DNA of 23,310 bases from Rhizobium sp. LCM 4573 (GTDB lineage: Bacteria > Pseudomonadota > Alphaproteobacteria > Rhizobiales > Rhizobiaceae). Below are positions 22,962-23,310 of this stretch, one piece after another. Each line of letters opens with the position of its first letter. Position 1 is the stretch's first letter. Made by a program: the position numbers and the translations under genes. Location: assembly GCF_001854865.1 (NCBI RefSeq), contig NZ_MDDW01000005.1, forward strand, positions 1,383 to 24,692, in the 5' to 3' direction. The notes under the pieces were generated by a model. It did no database searches. It was given only the letters and a program-made list of their open reading frames with translations, and was not told the DNA's origin.

Positions 22962-23310
22962 TTATTGGCCGGTCGGTACACCCGTCGGAGCCGCGGGAGC
23001 GGGCTCTGCAGGTGCGGCACCATTGGTGGGTGCTGCGGGCGCCGCCGCATTCGGTGCGGCAGGAGCCGGGGCGGCCGCGCCGGAATCGGAAGGTACGCCA
23101 TTGCCGGCCGGCGCGGGTGTCTGCTGCGTCGGCGCCGGGCCGAGCGAATCGAGAATGCCGTTGCCGGAGCCCTGGGTTGCCGGGATCCGATCGAGAATAT
23201 CGGTCGGCCGGGACTGGTAGCGCGCCAGAATGCCGAGCGTCAGCGACGTGATGAAGAACAGCGTCGCGAGGATGGCGGTGGTGCGGGTCAGCGCATTGGC
23301 CGTGCCGCGG
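22962..23310 (-). CDS. secG: Protein translocase subunit SecG (partial, 5' end outside window)
   Basis: The last 116 codons are present; the start lies beyond the right edge. The visible part begins RGTANALTRTTAILATLFF, the conserved end of the SecG cytoplasmic loop followed by the second transmembrane helix (LFFITSLTLGILA). A tail of about 80 residues rich in Pro, Ala and Gly follows, ending PTGVPTGQ. SecG is the small third subunit of the SecYEG protein-export channel in the inner membrane. Such long low-complexity tails are usual in Rhizobiales SecG and much longer than in E. coli. A strong terminator follows the stop codon. Confidence 0.93.
   Translation of the reverse strand, partial: RGTANALTRTTAILATLFFITSLTLGILARYQSRPTDILDRIPATQGSGNGILDSLGPAPTQQTPAPAGNGVPSDSGAAAPAPAAPNAAAPAAPTNGAAPAEPAPAAPTGVPTGQ

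Overview
This is chromosomal sequence from an alphaproteobacterium of the Rhizobiales, most likely Rhizobiaceae (Agrobacterium/Rhizobium/Ensifer/Shinella-like). The evidence is high GC with long antisense shadow frames, the gene order rlpA-dac-tmk-holB-metG-tatD, a ppiD-trpD-trpC-moaC-moeA run, a SecG with a long Pro/Ala-rich tail, and two regulatory signatures of this class: GTTC-N7-GTTC LexA boxes and GGAAC-N16/17-CGTT EcfG (RpoE2-type) promoters. The species cannot be read from the sequence.

Layout. Positions 1-6143 (minus strand) form a compact housekeeping block: a RlpA lipoprotein, a D-Ala-D-Ala carboxypeptidase-family protein, thymidylate kinase, DNA polymerase III delta', methionyl-tRNA synthetase and a TatD DNase cut by the window edge. 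A tRNA-Ser(UGA) with its own promoter lies at 6467-6556. The stretch 6557-9731 looks accessory: a LysR regulator divergent from an AzoR-like flavoprotein, with an 18-bp perfect palindrome between them, then two long non-coding gaps around a P-loop kinase-like gene followed by a candidate 48-aa ORF. Positions 9732-13267 hold small stress and repair genes: a Gfa/CENP-V protein, DUF1328, two proteins of 53 and 52 aa, an endonuclease III-like glycosylase behind a LexA box, a DUF486 membrane protein and a DUF72 protein. DUF1328 and DUF72 each have an exact EcfG-type promoter.

Positions 13383-18833 (plus strand) are a five-gene run: a SurA/PpiD-like periplasmic foldase, TrpD, TrpC, MoaC and MoeA. 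Next comes a divergent pair of citrate synthase paralogues (18850-21150). The minus-strand member carries an N-terminal MerR/excisionase-like DNA-binding domain; the plus-strand member has Glu where the catalytic Asp is expected. Their 72-bp shared promoter holds a perfect ATTGACGTCAAT palindrome. The window ends with pyrG and a partial secG on the minus strand, separated from their neighbours by clear hairpin terminators.

The most notable points are the DNA-binding citrate synthase with its divergent partner and candidate operator; the SOS box lying inside the promoter of a DNA glycosylase gene; two general-stress promoters on poorly characterised genes; a carboxypeptidase-family protein lacking two of its three active-site motifs; and the accessory segment downstream of the tRNA gene.
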